This document shows positions 23,802-43,336 of a stretch of 64,000 nucleotides of DNA, piece by piece (position 1 is the stretch's first letter; each line of letters begins with the position of its first letter). The position numbers were made by a program, and so were the translations under genes. This DNA is from Silurus meridionalis. Taxonomy: Eukaryota > Chordata > Actinopteri > Siluriformes > Siluridae. Location: contig NC_060896.1 in NCBI RefSeq assembly GCF_014805685.1, forward strand, positions 11,694,889 to 11,758,888, written 5' to 3'. Under the pieces are notes generated by a model. It was given only the letters and a program-made list of their open reading frames with translations, ran no database searches and had not been told where the DNA came from.

Positions 23802-24496
23802 AAATGTAAAAAGCTTGTCCTTAAACCCGAAAGCACACCATTGTTGAGCACACCTTTACTGCTAGACAGTTTTCAGATCTCTGTAAGTACCAAAAAAACA
23901 GAAAAATGCAAACAAAAAGAAAACAGATCCTGGTCCGGTAACATTTCTACATTAACAACATTGTGCAAATGCTGTGTTTCTCACAGGGTAGAACAAAATG
24001 GCACAGCTCAGAATAAAAGAGACAAAGCATTGTTCCACTTTTCACACAAGAAGTTCACACAAAAAAAAACAACCCCAAGCATTGCGGTTTTACAAGTTTA
24101 ACAAGGTACTTAGTAACTCAACTCAAGCATTTATTTGACTAATGCATACAGAAGTGTTTTTGTTATTTTTTATTAAAAAACAACATTGTATTCATACTTA
24201 AGTAATAGAACACAAAGTAAAACTAAACCCTTAGTCTGTTTTGGGAATCATGCATGTATTTTGTATATATTTCTCTACTGTAAATGTTTCCTTTCTAAAC
24301 AGAATAGGTTGAGAACTGAATCAACTGTAAGGCACTTATGCATGTGCGTGTGTGACTTGGTACAATCACCAACAGCATACAAACTCCTGTATGCAGGAAT
24401 CAAGTTCTATTGGTATATTTTCAATGAGCTCATAACGGACTTAGGCTTCCTGGTTCTCTATTTCTGCATCTATGACTGCTATAAATCCTAATATAA

Positions 24497-31364
<6,868 letters not shown>

Positions 31365-33656
31365 TTCTGTAAAATAAATCCGAATGCAGATTGATGCTTG
31401 AATTAATGTGTTTAAGTTAAAATAGTTCATGTATAATAATTAAGAAATGTAGAGAAATCTTAAAGAATTCTTAAATATGTAAAGTGAATTGCAACACATT
31501 GCTATAGAGTTTCTAGAAAAAATAACTTTACAGTTCCAGCCAGAGTTCCTGTTTCATTCGCACGTTCTGGTGCCATGTCTATTGCATAAAATATGAGAGG
31601 TGATGCAAACAGTCGTGACAGTCATTATTACAGCACAAGCTAAGGCAAAATCATAACACGAAATTAAACATGGAGCTTTAAATATTAAATGTCTTTTAAA
31701 ATGTCTTTGTTGGTTTTAAAATGTGTATTTTTACATTGAGTCTATTTTTAATGTTGGCACAACAGCATAAGACTAAAAGTGTGAGAATCACCCTCCCGAC
31801 ACTTTTTCTTCACCATGTGTAAAAACAAAAGCAGAAATGTTTTGCTTTGTCGATCAAGCAAACATCACACATATAAATCATGTACTTGTAAATGCAGCTT
31901 TTAAAACAGACGTACTTATGACTGATAACAATCTGCATCAATGATTAAATATCCTTCTGCACTTTAACAAAGCTAGGCTGCAAACATTGCTAAAAAGTCA
32001 TCATTTCAATACTTTAATACTAATTTGCAAAACACTTTGCTCAATGATTTATTTTATTTAGTTTATAAAATATCAATAAGTGTTGTTTTATCAAATTGTA
32101 TTTAATTTCAACAGATTCTACCTCCTATAAACTTGATGTGAGAAAGAAATTTTCAGGGGATCCAGACTTATTCTCTTCTTGACACCAGAAAAATCGGATT
32201 AGGCAGTGTATAGTTTTGAACAGTAAACAATACTAAGAGTGTTTCATATAAACAGCATATGATTAGGAATCCAGAGATTAGCAGTTCTATCGTTAAAAAA
32301 AGCCTTTAGATGGAAGATGAAAGCAATTATTAAAGCTCGTACTCATCTAAATAGTGAAATGGATTTGTGATGCAATATCATGAAGGCAGTGTACATATCA
32401 CATTTCTATATGAAGTTCAAGTTTCAGTTCAGTTTCAGTTTTGAGTTCTGCGTGTATATTAGTCAGGTTACTGTAAACATTACCAAGCACATATCAGGGA
32501 GCAGTATTCCCTCTAATGGTCAGTAGATTCTCATGTGTCAGCTTGAATAGAGCAGTTGACTCTCTGCACCATGTCCTGAGTAAGCAGCAACCACTCTGAG
32601 ATGTGTTTATGTACTGTTTATGTAAAGCACATTCATGTAAGCAATAAAGACAGAAATGACAAATCTGAAAGTAAAGTAAGCATTTGGTTCATCAAGGCTG
32701 AGCAATACAAGTTCTTCATCAGATCCAAACTCTTTTAAAATGCTCCTTTATGATCTTAATGTCATTTTTATTTATAGCATATGGTACAATAGAGTGAGTA
32801 CCTTATTACATACACATAGACTATATATTACATAGAATCTAGTCTAGGGATTAAATTAAACTCCCATTATCAGTGTGTTTCAGGAATGGTAAATGTTTGA
32901 TTTTCAATGACAGCTCTAACCTAGCAAGCCTTTTCTCATCCCATGCCTTGTACAGCTGAGCTAATTGTGTCCTGCACAGCCACTGTCTTTTTAAACATGG
33001 CTCCTAATTTACTGCCCGAATCATTTCTGTTTTAAACAGATGATGCACAGAGCTTATGGTGGTCAAGAAAAAAATTGGGTCACTTGTAGGGCTTGTCTCT
33101 ATAAACAGCCCAAGAGCTCATGCTAAAATTCCTTTCTATTGACTTGTTGACATGTAACTGGATCCAGTATCAACAATTTTGGCAATGTCTATTGGGAGAC
33201 GTGACAGCACTGTGCAACTGATATTTCCAGAGCATTCTTCGGACGGTCTACTTTATATTCCACAGGGGTCTGGAACAAACGGAAGCTCATTTCCAAGCTT
33301 ACTGTTGCTCAGAATTACATACAGTATACAAGTACATAAGTGTTTAATGTCTAAATAGGCAATTAAAAAAAGAATTTAAGCCTGTGCTCAAATTTGATTA
33401 AATACATTATGAATGCATTTGATTTGAAAGGATTTATGATATTGTGCAACACAATAATATATTGGGGTTTTATTATTAGTGAGAAATTGTGCAGTCTTCA
33501 AATGCTTTCCTTCCGTTTCAAAAACGGTCAATCCTACCTGAGCATCTCTGAAACACACAATATTCAAAGTTCTGACTGCCACTCACTCCTGTAATAGTCT
33601 ATTAAGCTTTTCTAATATCGATGAAACAGGAAAACACTGGAAACACTGGCTCTTAC

Positions 33657-33678
33657 CTTCTGAAGCCATCCTTGCCAT
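33657..33678 (-). CDS. AMPD3: Candidate alternative first coding exon of AMPD3 (short)
   Basis: On the minus strand an ATG at 33678 opens the frame MARMASE and meets a good donor (GAAG|gtaaga) after 22 bases. The leftover G joins the AA at the start of the next AMPD3 exon (31366-31365) to make GAA, followed directly by ATG CCG of the canonical start. The frame is therefore kept and the protein becomes 780 residues. Human AMPD3 also has isoforms with short extra N-termini ahead of MPRQF. A TATA-like TTTAAATAG (33776-33785 region) lies upstream. Transcript evidence is lacking. Confidence 0.6.
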
Positions 33679-36600
33679 TATTTTGCTTTAAAAAGTTCCT
33701 GTGCTTAGTGCTTATTGTCTAATGCACATCAAATCAATGTTAGCATTTCAGTGTCTTGAGTGTCCGTCTCCTTCTCTATTTAAAGAGGCTGACACTGACA
33801 ACGTCATGTCAATTCAGTACACAGAGTCTTTCTCATGGCATAACTGGCAGTCATTAGGGAGGGGGGGTGCTGAAATGCTGGCAGCATAAAGACATCTAAT
33901 TCCCTGACGTCCAGTATTTGGAATTGAATGATGGGAGAATTGGCAGGAGAAGACTTGATGTACTAGATAATAATGTACTGTGCTAATGTCAATCAAGACA
34001 CAAGTAACTATGAAGAGTTTGCTTATTCCATAAAGATCACTAATAAGCGATGATTAAACTCTAATTTACTAAAATATATCATAAATATAACAAAAGAAAG
34101 GGACAGTATCAGGTACTGCACGTTGTCTGTTTAATGAATAGAAGGGCAGGACTACAGCACCCATCAACCACTGCACTCCGTGTCATGCACCATGTCGCAT
34201 GATCACAAGGACATGAACCATGTTTATGCACAACGATTCATGTATGGATTAAAGCCCTGTTTGTATGGCAGTCAAGGTGACAAGGGTATGTAATGTGTAA
34301 TGTTGGTGTGCGTTGTCGTATTCCTGCTATGTTCATGTATAGGCTTCTCTTGTTTGTTTCGTGTTCATGTTATGCAATCCTTGTTTTTGTTTTGTGTATC
34401 TTACTTTTATGCCAATCATTGATACATACAATAACAGTATAGCAAGCATATCATTGATCATAGACATTATCTAACATAAATGGAAATCACAATCATTAAC
34501 AAAATGATTCAACGTAGTTTTTAGGTTTAAGCTTTGACTGTTCATTAACAGGGAATAAATGCTCTGAAGCTTTATGAAACAGCCATCATATTGTACAGAT
34601 TGAAAAAAATGATGATGGTCAGTGAAATTAATGGTGAGTCATAAAAGGTTCCCGGCAGCAGAAAAATTAATGAATGTTAAGTCTCTTTTAGACTGTCCTA
34701 CCTTTTAACATTTTGCAAAGCAAAATATAGATCCTATCAACACTGCCCTGTTATGTCAAATCCTGTCCGCACCCAAACATTAGCGACTGGTGCCAAATGA
34801 ACACAAACCCATCCCTGCACTATTCCCAGATGTTTAGCTTTGCATGCAGAAAAACAAGCTCATTACAATAGATTAAGCATTACCAAATACATTTGTTGGT
34901 ATCGTTTTCCTATAGCTATGAAGGCACAATAACTCACTCCATGTCTGTTTGCAAATATGACTACTTTTTACTCATTTATAATATCTATACAGAATCTGTA
35001 TGCTAATGTATACTTTCATAGATAAATAAATACACTATTGTTCATTTACATATTTATTTTGAACTATTCTAGACCAAAAAAACTTTATCTATAAAAGATC
35101 AGCCAGACCATTTCTTTTGTCAGAAAGCCCATTATAATCAAAGTGAATCAGAGATGTGAATCGCATCAGCGTGACTTACTTAAATCTGCTAACTAAACAT
35201 TTTATTGATTCATAATGTGCTTCTATTTCAGTTCATATCATTAACTGTGCAACACCTTTCAGTGATGGACCACTTTGCCTATTTAAAGCTGAGGTTGCTC
35301 AGGGCTTATTGCAGAATACACGCTAGCTTAGCTCCAGCTGAGTGATCGCAATGAAATGTAAGCTGAAAATAAATGACCTTGACACACCTTTGCCAGCTCT
35401 TGTGTGTTATTACTTTTTGACGTGTTGCACTAAGCTGCTAACAGCCCTGCTAGTTGGAAAAAGTGTTGTATGCATTTCCAAAGCCCCACAATGCAGTATC
35501 TAAAATTACCACAGCGTTAACACAGAATGTAAAGCATTTCCTGGTACACTACGGCACAAAATACTAGAATCGCTTTGGGTAAAGTTTTGCCCATCACAGA
35601 AACTTCTGTTTACCTGTTCGTGTGAGTTGTAGATCGGCCTGATTCCTGTCTTGAACTATAGTGTTTTGCAGGAGAAGTGCAGGGGCCAACTCTGTTTATG
35701 AGTCTTTTTATGGCTATTTCTGACCTTTCCGATCGTTCCAAGAAAACAGTTGGGAGAAATCAGACTCCGCCTATGCACATAGCTCGGGTTGTATACCTGT
35801 ACAACCCACTAAATCTGCACCAAGCTCTAAGCTCCCTCTTCTGTTTCACTGTCCAAACACTTTCTCACACAATCCCCAGTTACTCATTATTTTTTTCTTC
35901 AGCAATAACCAAGAACAAACCTGTTGTTTACAGAGACATCTGAACAAAAGAATTAACAAATTGCATTTAGCACCAAATGTGTTTCTAAAGGTAGTTCGAA
36001 TATGACATCATTATATTGTGTAAAATAACACAACTATTCATTGAGTGCCAACAATGCATTTGTGCATTCTGCTTTGACCATTATTAAAATAAGTGTCTGT
36101 ACAAACATTTTGAATGTGAATGTTACATATAAATAGAACCAACATGTTGAGTCATATTTTATGCATTTGTTCTAAATAATGTAAAAAAAAAATGTATATC
36201 CCATATAAATAATTCTTATATTAAAAATATATATTTATCACAATCTTGGTTGTAAGTGAATTTTTTTGATCACCCTGTATTAACTATCATTTATTTTTGT
36301 TTCAAATACAAAAAATCAGGTGAGTATTTATTAAAAAACCAGGAGTAGAAAAAAAAGAATAAACCCTTATTTAAAGCTTGGCAATGAATAGTATCCACCT
36401 CTAGAACCTTTTATATATATTTTGTAAACTAGAACTAAAATGGATTCAATTTGGGTTGTTATGCCATAAAGTAACATATAATAGCCCATAATTTTAAAAT
36501 AGGTAAAAAAAAAATCATTATAAGTTTCATCACGATTTGCAGATAAAAAAATTTGATGGCATAACTGTTTGCTCCACATTGCTGGCAAAAATCTAAATCA

Positions 36601-37471
36601 AATATTTAACATGGGCACTTTAAATATTTACACCCACCTTTAACAGATAAACCAGTTTAACTTTTTTATAGTCCAGCTGAAGTTCTTTCAGCAGCTCTCT
36701 TAAACTAGAACATAACCTGGACATGCTTATTGCACAAGGGGTATAATAAGATCTTAGAAATACAAGTGTCCCAATTTCATTGACCTAGATATAAGACGAC
36801 TGAATTTTGTTTTATGCAGGGCTCGATATTTTGTACTCCTGTTTGTTGTGTAGAGGAGGATATTTTGTACTCCTATATTAAGCTCCATATACTGTACATT
36901 CAAAAATAAATATATACGAAACACACGATATATACAATTTTTAGGGTTAAATTGTACATAGCAATTTAATTCATGTTAACGCCAGTAAACTGTCAGTAAG
37001 CCCTTACAACACTACTTGGTGTTTAGTAAGTTATAATCCTAAATGCAAATCTAGTGTACACCAGAAACAAAAATAATAATAATTATAATTATAATACCAT
37101 TGCAATTAAGAGAGTGACTTGTTACATTCTTTTTTCCAACTTATTTATAATTTGGGTCTAACTTTGTTGTTACATGCAGGTATATATGTATGTATGTATG
37201 TATGTATGCATGCATTAGTGCATTACGTAATTTATCAAAATAAATAAGTGCATGTGTGGACACGTACTTTCTGAGAACAGTTTGCTGCTAACAAAAAAAA
37301 AAAAAAACATTCAGTTTAGTCAAGTGTGGCATGTTTGGTCATGTGACTTTCCGTAACACAACCCCCTACCCCCCCTGGCAACCAACCGATGGCTCTGCCC
37401 TGCCACTATTTTCTTCACTCCCACACCATCACTATCAGATATCGCAGTATTGACCACACTAATCACAACAT

Positions 37472-37499
37472 GACATTTTTCCCAAATCGTGCAGCCCTA
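37472..37499. mobile_element. Solitary hAT-like terminal sequence
   Basis: AAATCGTGCAGCCCTA matches the common TAGGGCTGCACGATT end of fish hAT elements in inverse orientation. I could not find the opposite end or a target duplication, so it may be truncated. Confidence 0.35.
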
Positions 37500-37999
37500 G
37501 TATGCATATGTCTGTGTGTGTTTCTAACTTAACATGATCTGTTTCTTATAGACAAAATTATAAAAAGGAAGTTCAGTGTTTCAGTTGTACTATCTGAAGA
37601 AGTTGGGCTTCCTTACTAAGTCATATCATTGATGTGCACAGTTATTCTAACTTCAGCTGTGTTGTAAGGTTGTTGTAGCAACGTTTTATTTTAAACATCT
37701 TAATGTACTTCTGCTACAACAGTTTAACAGTGCTGCATGGGGAACTAGTGCATTCTGATGAACAACACAGACTTACAATGGCTTGGAGTAGTTTGTGTTA
37801 AGTTTCAACCTCATAGGAACATTTTATGGGTCCATTGTTTAGCTGCAAATTTTTTTATACACTTAGATTAAGTTTACATCTTGATTTAGGTGTAGGCCAT
37901 AATTGTGCCATAAGGTGTAGGAAATAATTTGCTTTATTAAAATTTTTGTCAAAGGTAGGTTAGGGCAAACCGTATACCTAATAGGAATTGTGCACTCAC

Positions 38000-38078
38000 C
38001 TTTGCCTAGATTAGGCATAGTCTGCTGCTTGTTCAGAATCCCCTTTCTCTTGATATTGGTTAGTGCTGTCGGTTCCAT
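38000..38078 (-). CDS. AMPD3: Candidate alternative first coding exon of AMPD3 (long)
   Basis: An ATG at 38078 opens 26 codons (MEPTALTNIKRKG...) that end in a strong donor (CAAAG|gtgagtgc). The residual G again joins in frame to the AA ATG of the exon at 31366, predicting a 799-residue form. The ATG is directly preceded by an acceptor-like atatcag, so another exon may precede it. A stretch ending at 38837 with the strong donor CAAG|gtgagt and phase 0 is a candidate 5' UTR exon. The alternative is chance: donors of this quality occur in spacers. Confidence 0.45.
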
Positions 38079-41000
38079 CTGATATTTTCAGATCAGAGAG
38101 AATTAGGATGTCACACACACTGCATAATGCACTTATTGACAAATTTGAAAGTATTTAGCAAACTGTAAATAACTTCAACTACTTTATTTCTGAGTGAAAG
38201 TCTATAAAAATAAAGTAACCTAAAGCAGGCCAATGGAAGGTAGCTTTTGGTTTCTTTGTGTTTCTCTACACAGGAACAGGAAACTGCTTTTATTGTGATG
38301 TTGGCCTGTTCATTTAGCACAACTGATAATTCTATCAGCATGCAGAACCTATAACATAAGTAATATTAGTTTCTGCATCTGAATTTCTACAATTGCAGTG
38401 TAATGCAAGCTTTGTTTATACTTTTATTTTACCACTGTTTACATACACGTAATCTGATGTGTATGTTAAAAAGACATGTGTCCTGTGCTATGAGATACTG
38501 AACTGTCCTTTACTAATATTACTTGCTGATATGTGTATCTCAGTATTTTTCATCCAAAATGAATTCACTGGCAGATTCTCAAGTTAAGACTGATCTCAGG
38601 ATGTTTCTCAGTTTTAGATGGTATGAAGAACTGCAGGTTGAGACATGCATGGTAGAAAAACTGTGCAATGTTCAACCTGTTTTGGTATTACTAAAGGATA
38701 AAACAAGCACTGTGCACATTGGGGAAATAAACGCACAGATGTGTGCACTAGCAGGGAAAACTCCAGCTTAAAAATGAAAACAATAATAATATATATATAA
38801 AAAAAATAATAATACACTAAGCTAAAGTGTACTCACCTTGAAGAGTGTAGAAATGTTTCTTGTTCTTTGTGAATTTTCTCTGTTTTTCAATATGCCTTCT
38901 TTTAGAAAGATGTTGCTGTGCCTGTTCTCAGGGAAAGAACACAAACTGTCAGTCTTGTAAGAAATAAGGTTTTACAAGTGACTGTCCCACAATTTTAACC
39001 CCCTCACTGCCAGCACACCAAGCCAACAACTGCAAAGTGGCATGGGAGTGGCTTTGACCTTCTTCCTCTTAAGTATTTCCTCCTTTCACAAGTATGTCCT
39101 CCGTCTGCTTGCAAAAAATATTTTGAAACTTGGCAGCAGTGCAAAATTTTTAGACCCCAGCTGCCTTTGTGTAGTCACGTGTCTCGTGCATATCAGCAGA
39201 AGGAACCGATAACACAGAGTCCACTGCGAATGTCTGTGGCCTCCTTCTGTAAGCACATTAGCATGAAACAAAGCTTGTACAACACTCCTAATGTGTACTT
39301 TTAACGTGTAACTGTTGATATTTGTAATATATATCTGCTATACTAATGTGTCTAATTTCACTGCAACATGTAAATTGCTTTATATATTTTACTGGATAAT
39401 TAGCAAACAAACCTTTGGTTTACCAAACCAAAAGACCTCAAAGAGCTCCCCCTACTGCACATATATAGTTATGACACGATACAGTTATGCCAAGCCTATT
39501 GCTGTTAGTAATCAAGCAAAGAAAGATTAAGGCACATCCTTCCAAACCTGTCCTTAATACCTGCTGTCTTGTACATGTTATTGTTTTATCTGATCTTACA
39601 CACCTTCTTTAACTAAGGAATACTTCATTAGGTGAACAATTTGTGTGAAAATGTGTGTATAAAATTGTGCATGGCTCTCACTGTTCTTTCAGTACACTTG
39701 CTGTTTATATGTTCTATATATTTCTTTCAAGACATTTTATTATTTGTAGCTTAGGTTCATATAAGACTACATGTTCATTTGTGCATTTTTTGTGCTATAT
39801 TTCTGAATAGTCATTAACGTACAAAGATGGCTACATTACATTTTGGTCAGACATTAATCACTAAAAGTAATTAAGTAAAAGTATAATGACTTATATATGA
39901 CTTATAAAAGTATAATGTCCAATCAATACAATCATGAGCTTATGAATTATTTTCAATCATTCAAACAAACTATTCTTTAAAATATGTCTTCCTCAATGTG
40001 AGTTAAGCATTAGATGGCAGCATAACACTAGAAGTAAATCTATGAAATGGCTACATTGTATGGACATTGAAATGATTGTGTAATAGGTTGTGGTTTATTA
40101 TAGCATTGTGAACTCTGTGTAAGCAATATTCTTGTTTCATAGACACTGCATTTAAGACAATGCATGATCTAAAACACACAAATAAATCTAATTAAATATT
40201 GCTAATAGTATCATAGGCTCAAATTTCTGATCGACAGAAACAGGAAATTTTTACAAGTAGTATGTATTAATAATGGAAAAACTAGACTTAGTTATTTTTT
40301 GGGTTTTATTAAAATCACCTAATATTAATGTGAGATTCCATATCATTCCAAATTGTCACTGGAGGATAGTGTTGCAGCTCCATGCAGTATACAGTATTGC
40401 TGTCTTGTCTGCACTATACATGCTCTGCATGATTTTATTTGAGATTTACATCTTGTAAATTCTAGCTGTTTATTTAACAGTGATTCACATTGATATAGAA
40501 AGAGTAATGAAGAACTTTTAGATGAAATATGGATGATCACACCACTGATCCTTATTGTGGCAACTGAAAGCTAGAAATAAAACACATTCTTTTTTTTCTT
40601 TTCACAAGTCTTTAATAGTTGCTTATATCATCTGGTTTTCACTAGACAATGGCGATGACTTGACATAGACTTAAGAATAGCATTAAATCAGTATAAAAGT
40701 AATGGATATTTTTTTACATTAATATATTTAATATACAATGCCCATATTAGTTCATGTATAAAAATAGTAAATCTCTGAGATTACATGTATATTATTGTAT
40801 AAAAACAATATATAAAAATACGAGTCCATAACATACATTATTTTTCTTTTTCTTTTTTGTTATACTTTTTATGCCATTATTGATGGAATACATATTGCTA
40901 CAATTATTGCACATTCCCCTATTATACACATATCTAGCTTCAAGTATGTAAGCAGGTGAGCAGATATTAGTGTCCAAGCCTTTCACATCCAGCTTTAACA

Positions 41001-41145
41001 GAGACCTCTTCTTTCAGTTCATTTCCCATGTGAAGCCTTATTGGAGATAGTGTTTAGCTAGTATTGAGTTTCTCTGTCTTCTTATCCCTTGTTAAAAAAC
41101 ACAGAGGTGCAGCTAGTTTCCTGGATAACCCCATTTCTTTTCCAG

Positions 41146-41292
41146 AGCTTTGAAGAAATGGCATGTCCTGCGTTGAGGGAAAGACAGAGAGCCTTGTCAG
41201 AGCACCTTGTCCCAGAACTCCGTAAGATCAAGAAATATCCCAAACTAATGCACACACAACTGCTCGAGTATCTTTCATATCATTACCATACA
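41146..41292 (+). pseudogene. Orphan exon-like open frame of unknown origin
   Basis: A 147-base open stretch (49 codons, SFEEMACPALRERQRA... ending YLSYHYHT) is framed by a good acceptor (ccccatttcttttccag) and a good donor (ACA|gtaaga). The composition looks like real protein. About 100 bases on, a 36-base stretch (41390-41425) has both splice signals, but its natural-looking frame (DPNPYLESCLFGKEW) is not the one that phase would give. I do not recognise the family. It may be a leftover of a decayed gene or exons of a gene whose remainder lies elsewhere. It lies on the opposite strand to ADM, just past its stop. Confidence 0.35.
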
Positions 41293-41593
41293 GTAAGAAC
41301 ACCCTTGTTATCTCACTTGAACTCCTGCTTCTCTTTCTCACAAAACAGAACTGTCTGACCCACTTTATACAAACACTTATCCGTTATAGATGACCCGAAT
41401 CCTTATCTTGAGTCCTGTCTCTTTGGTAAAGAATGGAGGAAGAAGTTCCAGCTGCTTGGACATGGTAGTTCCCCATTTTTGTGCCTGCAAAGGAGTTGTC
41501 AGTAGTATTTCAGCAAGTTGAGCCAACATTAGTAAAAGGCTCAGGACAAACCAACAGATAGATGTTTAAGTCAGTTTTTGAGTTGCCTGACGT

Positions 41594-42712
41594 CTATGGG
41601 CTTGCAGCATGGAGAGATTCAGATGGCCCTCCCTGTGGGCTGGAGCGTCTGAGGAGGGAACGCCTCCGTCTCCTGCCATAGCCACAGGGACTAATCTTGC
41701 GTGGGGGAGCATTATTCGTCTTAGTACTGAGCTGACTGATCCGATAGGCTAGCTCATGGATTGAACAGGTGACCAAGTTACAGCCCCGTTTCACCCTTCC
41801 ATTAGGCTGATCACTGCAAAAAGCAAACAAGCCAGAAACAAAAAAAATTAAAATTGGGGTTATACTACTTACAATCTTCCAGAACATCCAGAAAGGCCAA
41901 TTTATACAATGATTCTGTTGTACTGTCATTCAGGGACACATGCATATTTTGCAGGGGAGTTAAAAAAATGTATTTAAAGGTAATTGGTGTTTGGTGTATT
42001 CTGTTGCTGATGAAATGTTGCATCCGGAGAGACTCTGCACGGCATATTAAATATGTAAAATGTGGATGAAATCTAGGGTATGGCCACTTGGGTCTCACAA
42101 GCTTTGCCCCCCAAATTGCCACACCAATGCTGACCTCAGATCACATCTCAGCTTGTCTATTTACTCCTATGCAATTAAAAAAAAACTTTAGAAACGTACA
42201 AAGCTTGTGTTGATTTAAATAATTATTATAAGGTAATGAATTTAATTATTAATTATTAAGAATTTTATATCTAAAATAAAGCCTCTTTAAACGGTGCTCA
42301 TTTTACACTGTTTTGAAAGTCAGAAAGTCACATTAAAACTTGTATACACTGTATTGATGCCACCCCATATCCAAAAACCCAGACCTGCCAATAAAAGGAA
42401 GAATGCCTACCTGCTCTGTGATGAAAGTGACCCTGTATCTCTGTTTTCGTCTGAATCTTCTGAACTCCCATTATGCATACAGAGATCCTTCTTCTGTGTC
42501 ACGTTCAGTCTGACACACAAAGACCAGCACAAAAATATCAGCATCAGAAATGCAAACCATCTATGCAATTGCAAAAAGAGAGTCAAGAAAAAAAAAGCTG
42601 ATGCATACCTTTTTTCTCCATCAGAATTGGGAGGAAGTGTTGCATTCATAACACATGGCACAAATGCAGCCAGCAAACACCAAAACAAAATACTTTGAGA
42701 AACCTTCTTCAT
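41594..42712 (-). CDS. ADM: Adrenomedullin precursor
   Basis: ADM is a secreted vasodilator peptide of the calcitonin/CGRP family acting through CALCRL-RAMP receptors. Coding exons: 42712-42609, 42509-42411, 41813-41594; 423 nt, 140 residues. Signal peptide about 1-23 (MKKVSQSILFWCLLAAFVP). Furin-type site RVKR at 74-77. The mature peptide, about 78-113, has the family six-residue disulfide ring (Cys79-Cys84, CNLVTC), an amphipathic segment, the KISP motif and Tyr113 followed by Gly114 as amide donor and five arginines. A third cysteine (Cys111) stands where human ADM has Gln. The precursor is short (human 185), and a PAMP-like N-terminal peptide is not evident. The 5' UTR continues to 42724, then by an intron to a non-coding exon ending at a donor at about 43109. 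Being next to AMPD3 on the same strand matches human synteny. Confidence 0.93.
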
Positions 42713-43108
42713 TTTGACTTCAACCTGTAGAAAAAGTTTAGGTGATTGTGTTAATTAATGAAATACTAAATACTGCCTGTCTATTTAAATCTAAACAATT
42801 TTTTTTATATGCATAAGACATTAAGTCTAATTAGCATCATTCCCTAGTCTGCATTAGTCACTGTATGACAAAGACATAACATTCAGGCAGATGGCATTGG
42901 TGGTTTAATAAGGCATGAAACAGGTATGGAGCTGTGCTGCTTTGCTGGGGGTCAGTAAGTACTACCTTACACATGATGATAACCAGACTGCTGACAGCTG
43001 GATGTCTTTCCAAAATAAACTTATTTTAGCCTTGTCCTCTGAGGAAATGCCAAAACATTCAACTGATGATAATTATATCTGAGTAGCATTGCAAGGATAC
43101 ATACCTGA

Positions 43109-43227
43109 GAAGTTTTGTTCTTGAGCAAGAATCAAGAACTGTACTCCTGACTCCTCAACACTGATTGGTTGGTTTAGAGAAATAGGATTTCCCAAGTAAT
43201 GTCCAGTGTGTGTCTGTGTGTCTGTGT

Positions 43228-43266
<39 letters not shown>

Positions 43267-43305
43267 TTAGAGAAGGATGCAGCTGTGACACTACCAATCC
43301 TCTGA
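43109..43305 (-). other. ADM: Probable non-coding exon 1 of ADM, containing a (CA)n tract
   Basis: On the minus strand a donor (TTCTCAG|gtatgta) closes a stretch that begins about 25-30 bases after the TATA box. The matching acceptor (ttctacag|GTTGAAG) opens the ATG exon at 42724. The exon includes the microsatellite at 43206-43265, so the mRNA leader would carry a long CA repeat. The 5' boundary is estimated from the TATA position. Confidence 0.55.
43206..43265. repeat. (TG)n/(CA)n microsatellite
   Basis: A TG run with TGTC interruptions in its first half on the + strand. It falls inside the inferred ADM leader exon. Confidence 0.96.
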
Positions 43306-43327
43306 GTCTAAAAGGCAAACCTGGGAG

Positions 43328-43336
43328 CCTTTTATA
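43328..43336 (-). promoter_or_regulatory. TATA box of ADM (TATAAAAGG)
   Basis: A consensus TATA box reads on the minus strand, about 30 bases before the inferred transcript start. Upstream of it lies a G-rich stretch containing GGCGGG (43355-43362). ADM promoters in mammals are also TATA-driven. No perfect hypoxia response element was seen in the next 200 bases. Confidence 0.65.

Larger units (their letters stand above)
33679..41145. other. AMPD3 upstream spacer
   Basis: Outside the candidate AMPD3 first exons no gene is supported. The sequence is AT-rich. At 34.14-34.26 kb is a stretch resembling a dispersed fish repeat (CATGTCGCATGATCACAAGG region). A (TATG)n run is at 37186-37214. At 37472-37499 AAATCGTGCAGCCCTAG looks like one end of a hAT element, with no partner end found. 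Short frames here look random. Confidence 0.5.

Noticed and set aside
23679..24101. 140-codon open frame on the + strand between RNF141 and AMPD3
   Set aside because: Lys/Ser-rich translation of an AT-rich 3' UTR region, antisense to the AMPD3 tail. No domain is visible.
31533..31577. Minus-strand ATG frame with donor ACT|gtaaag as a third AMPD3 first exon
   Set aside because: It ends in phase 0 and would join the AA-ATG exon out of frame, so it could only be a leader. The donor is weak.
38523..38771. 82-codon open frame on the + strand
   Set aside because: No start context, splice structure or recognisable motif, in an AT-rich spacer. It is consistent with chance.
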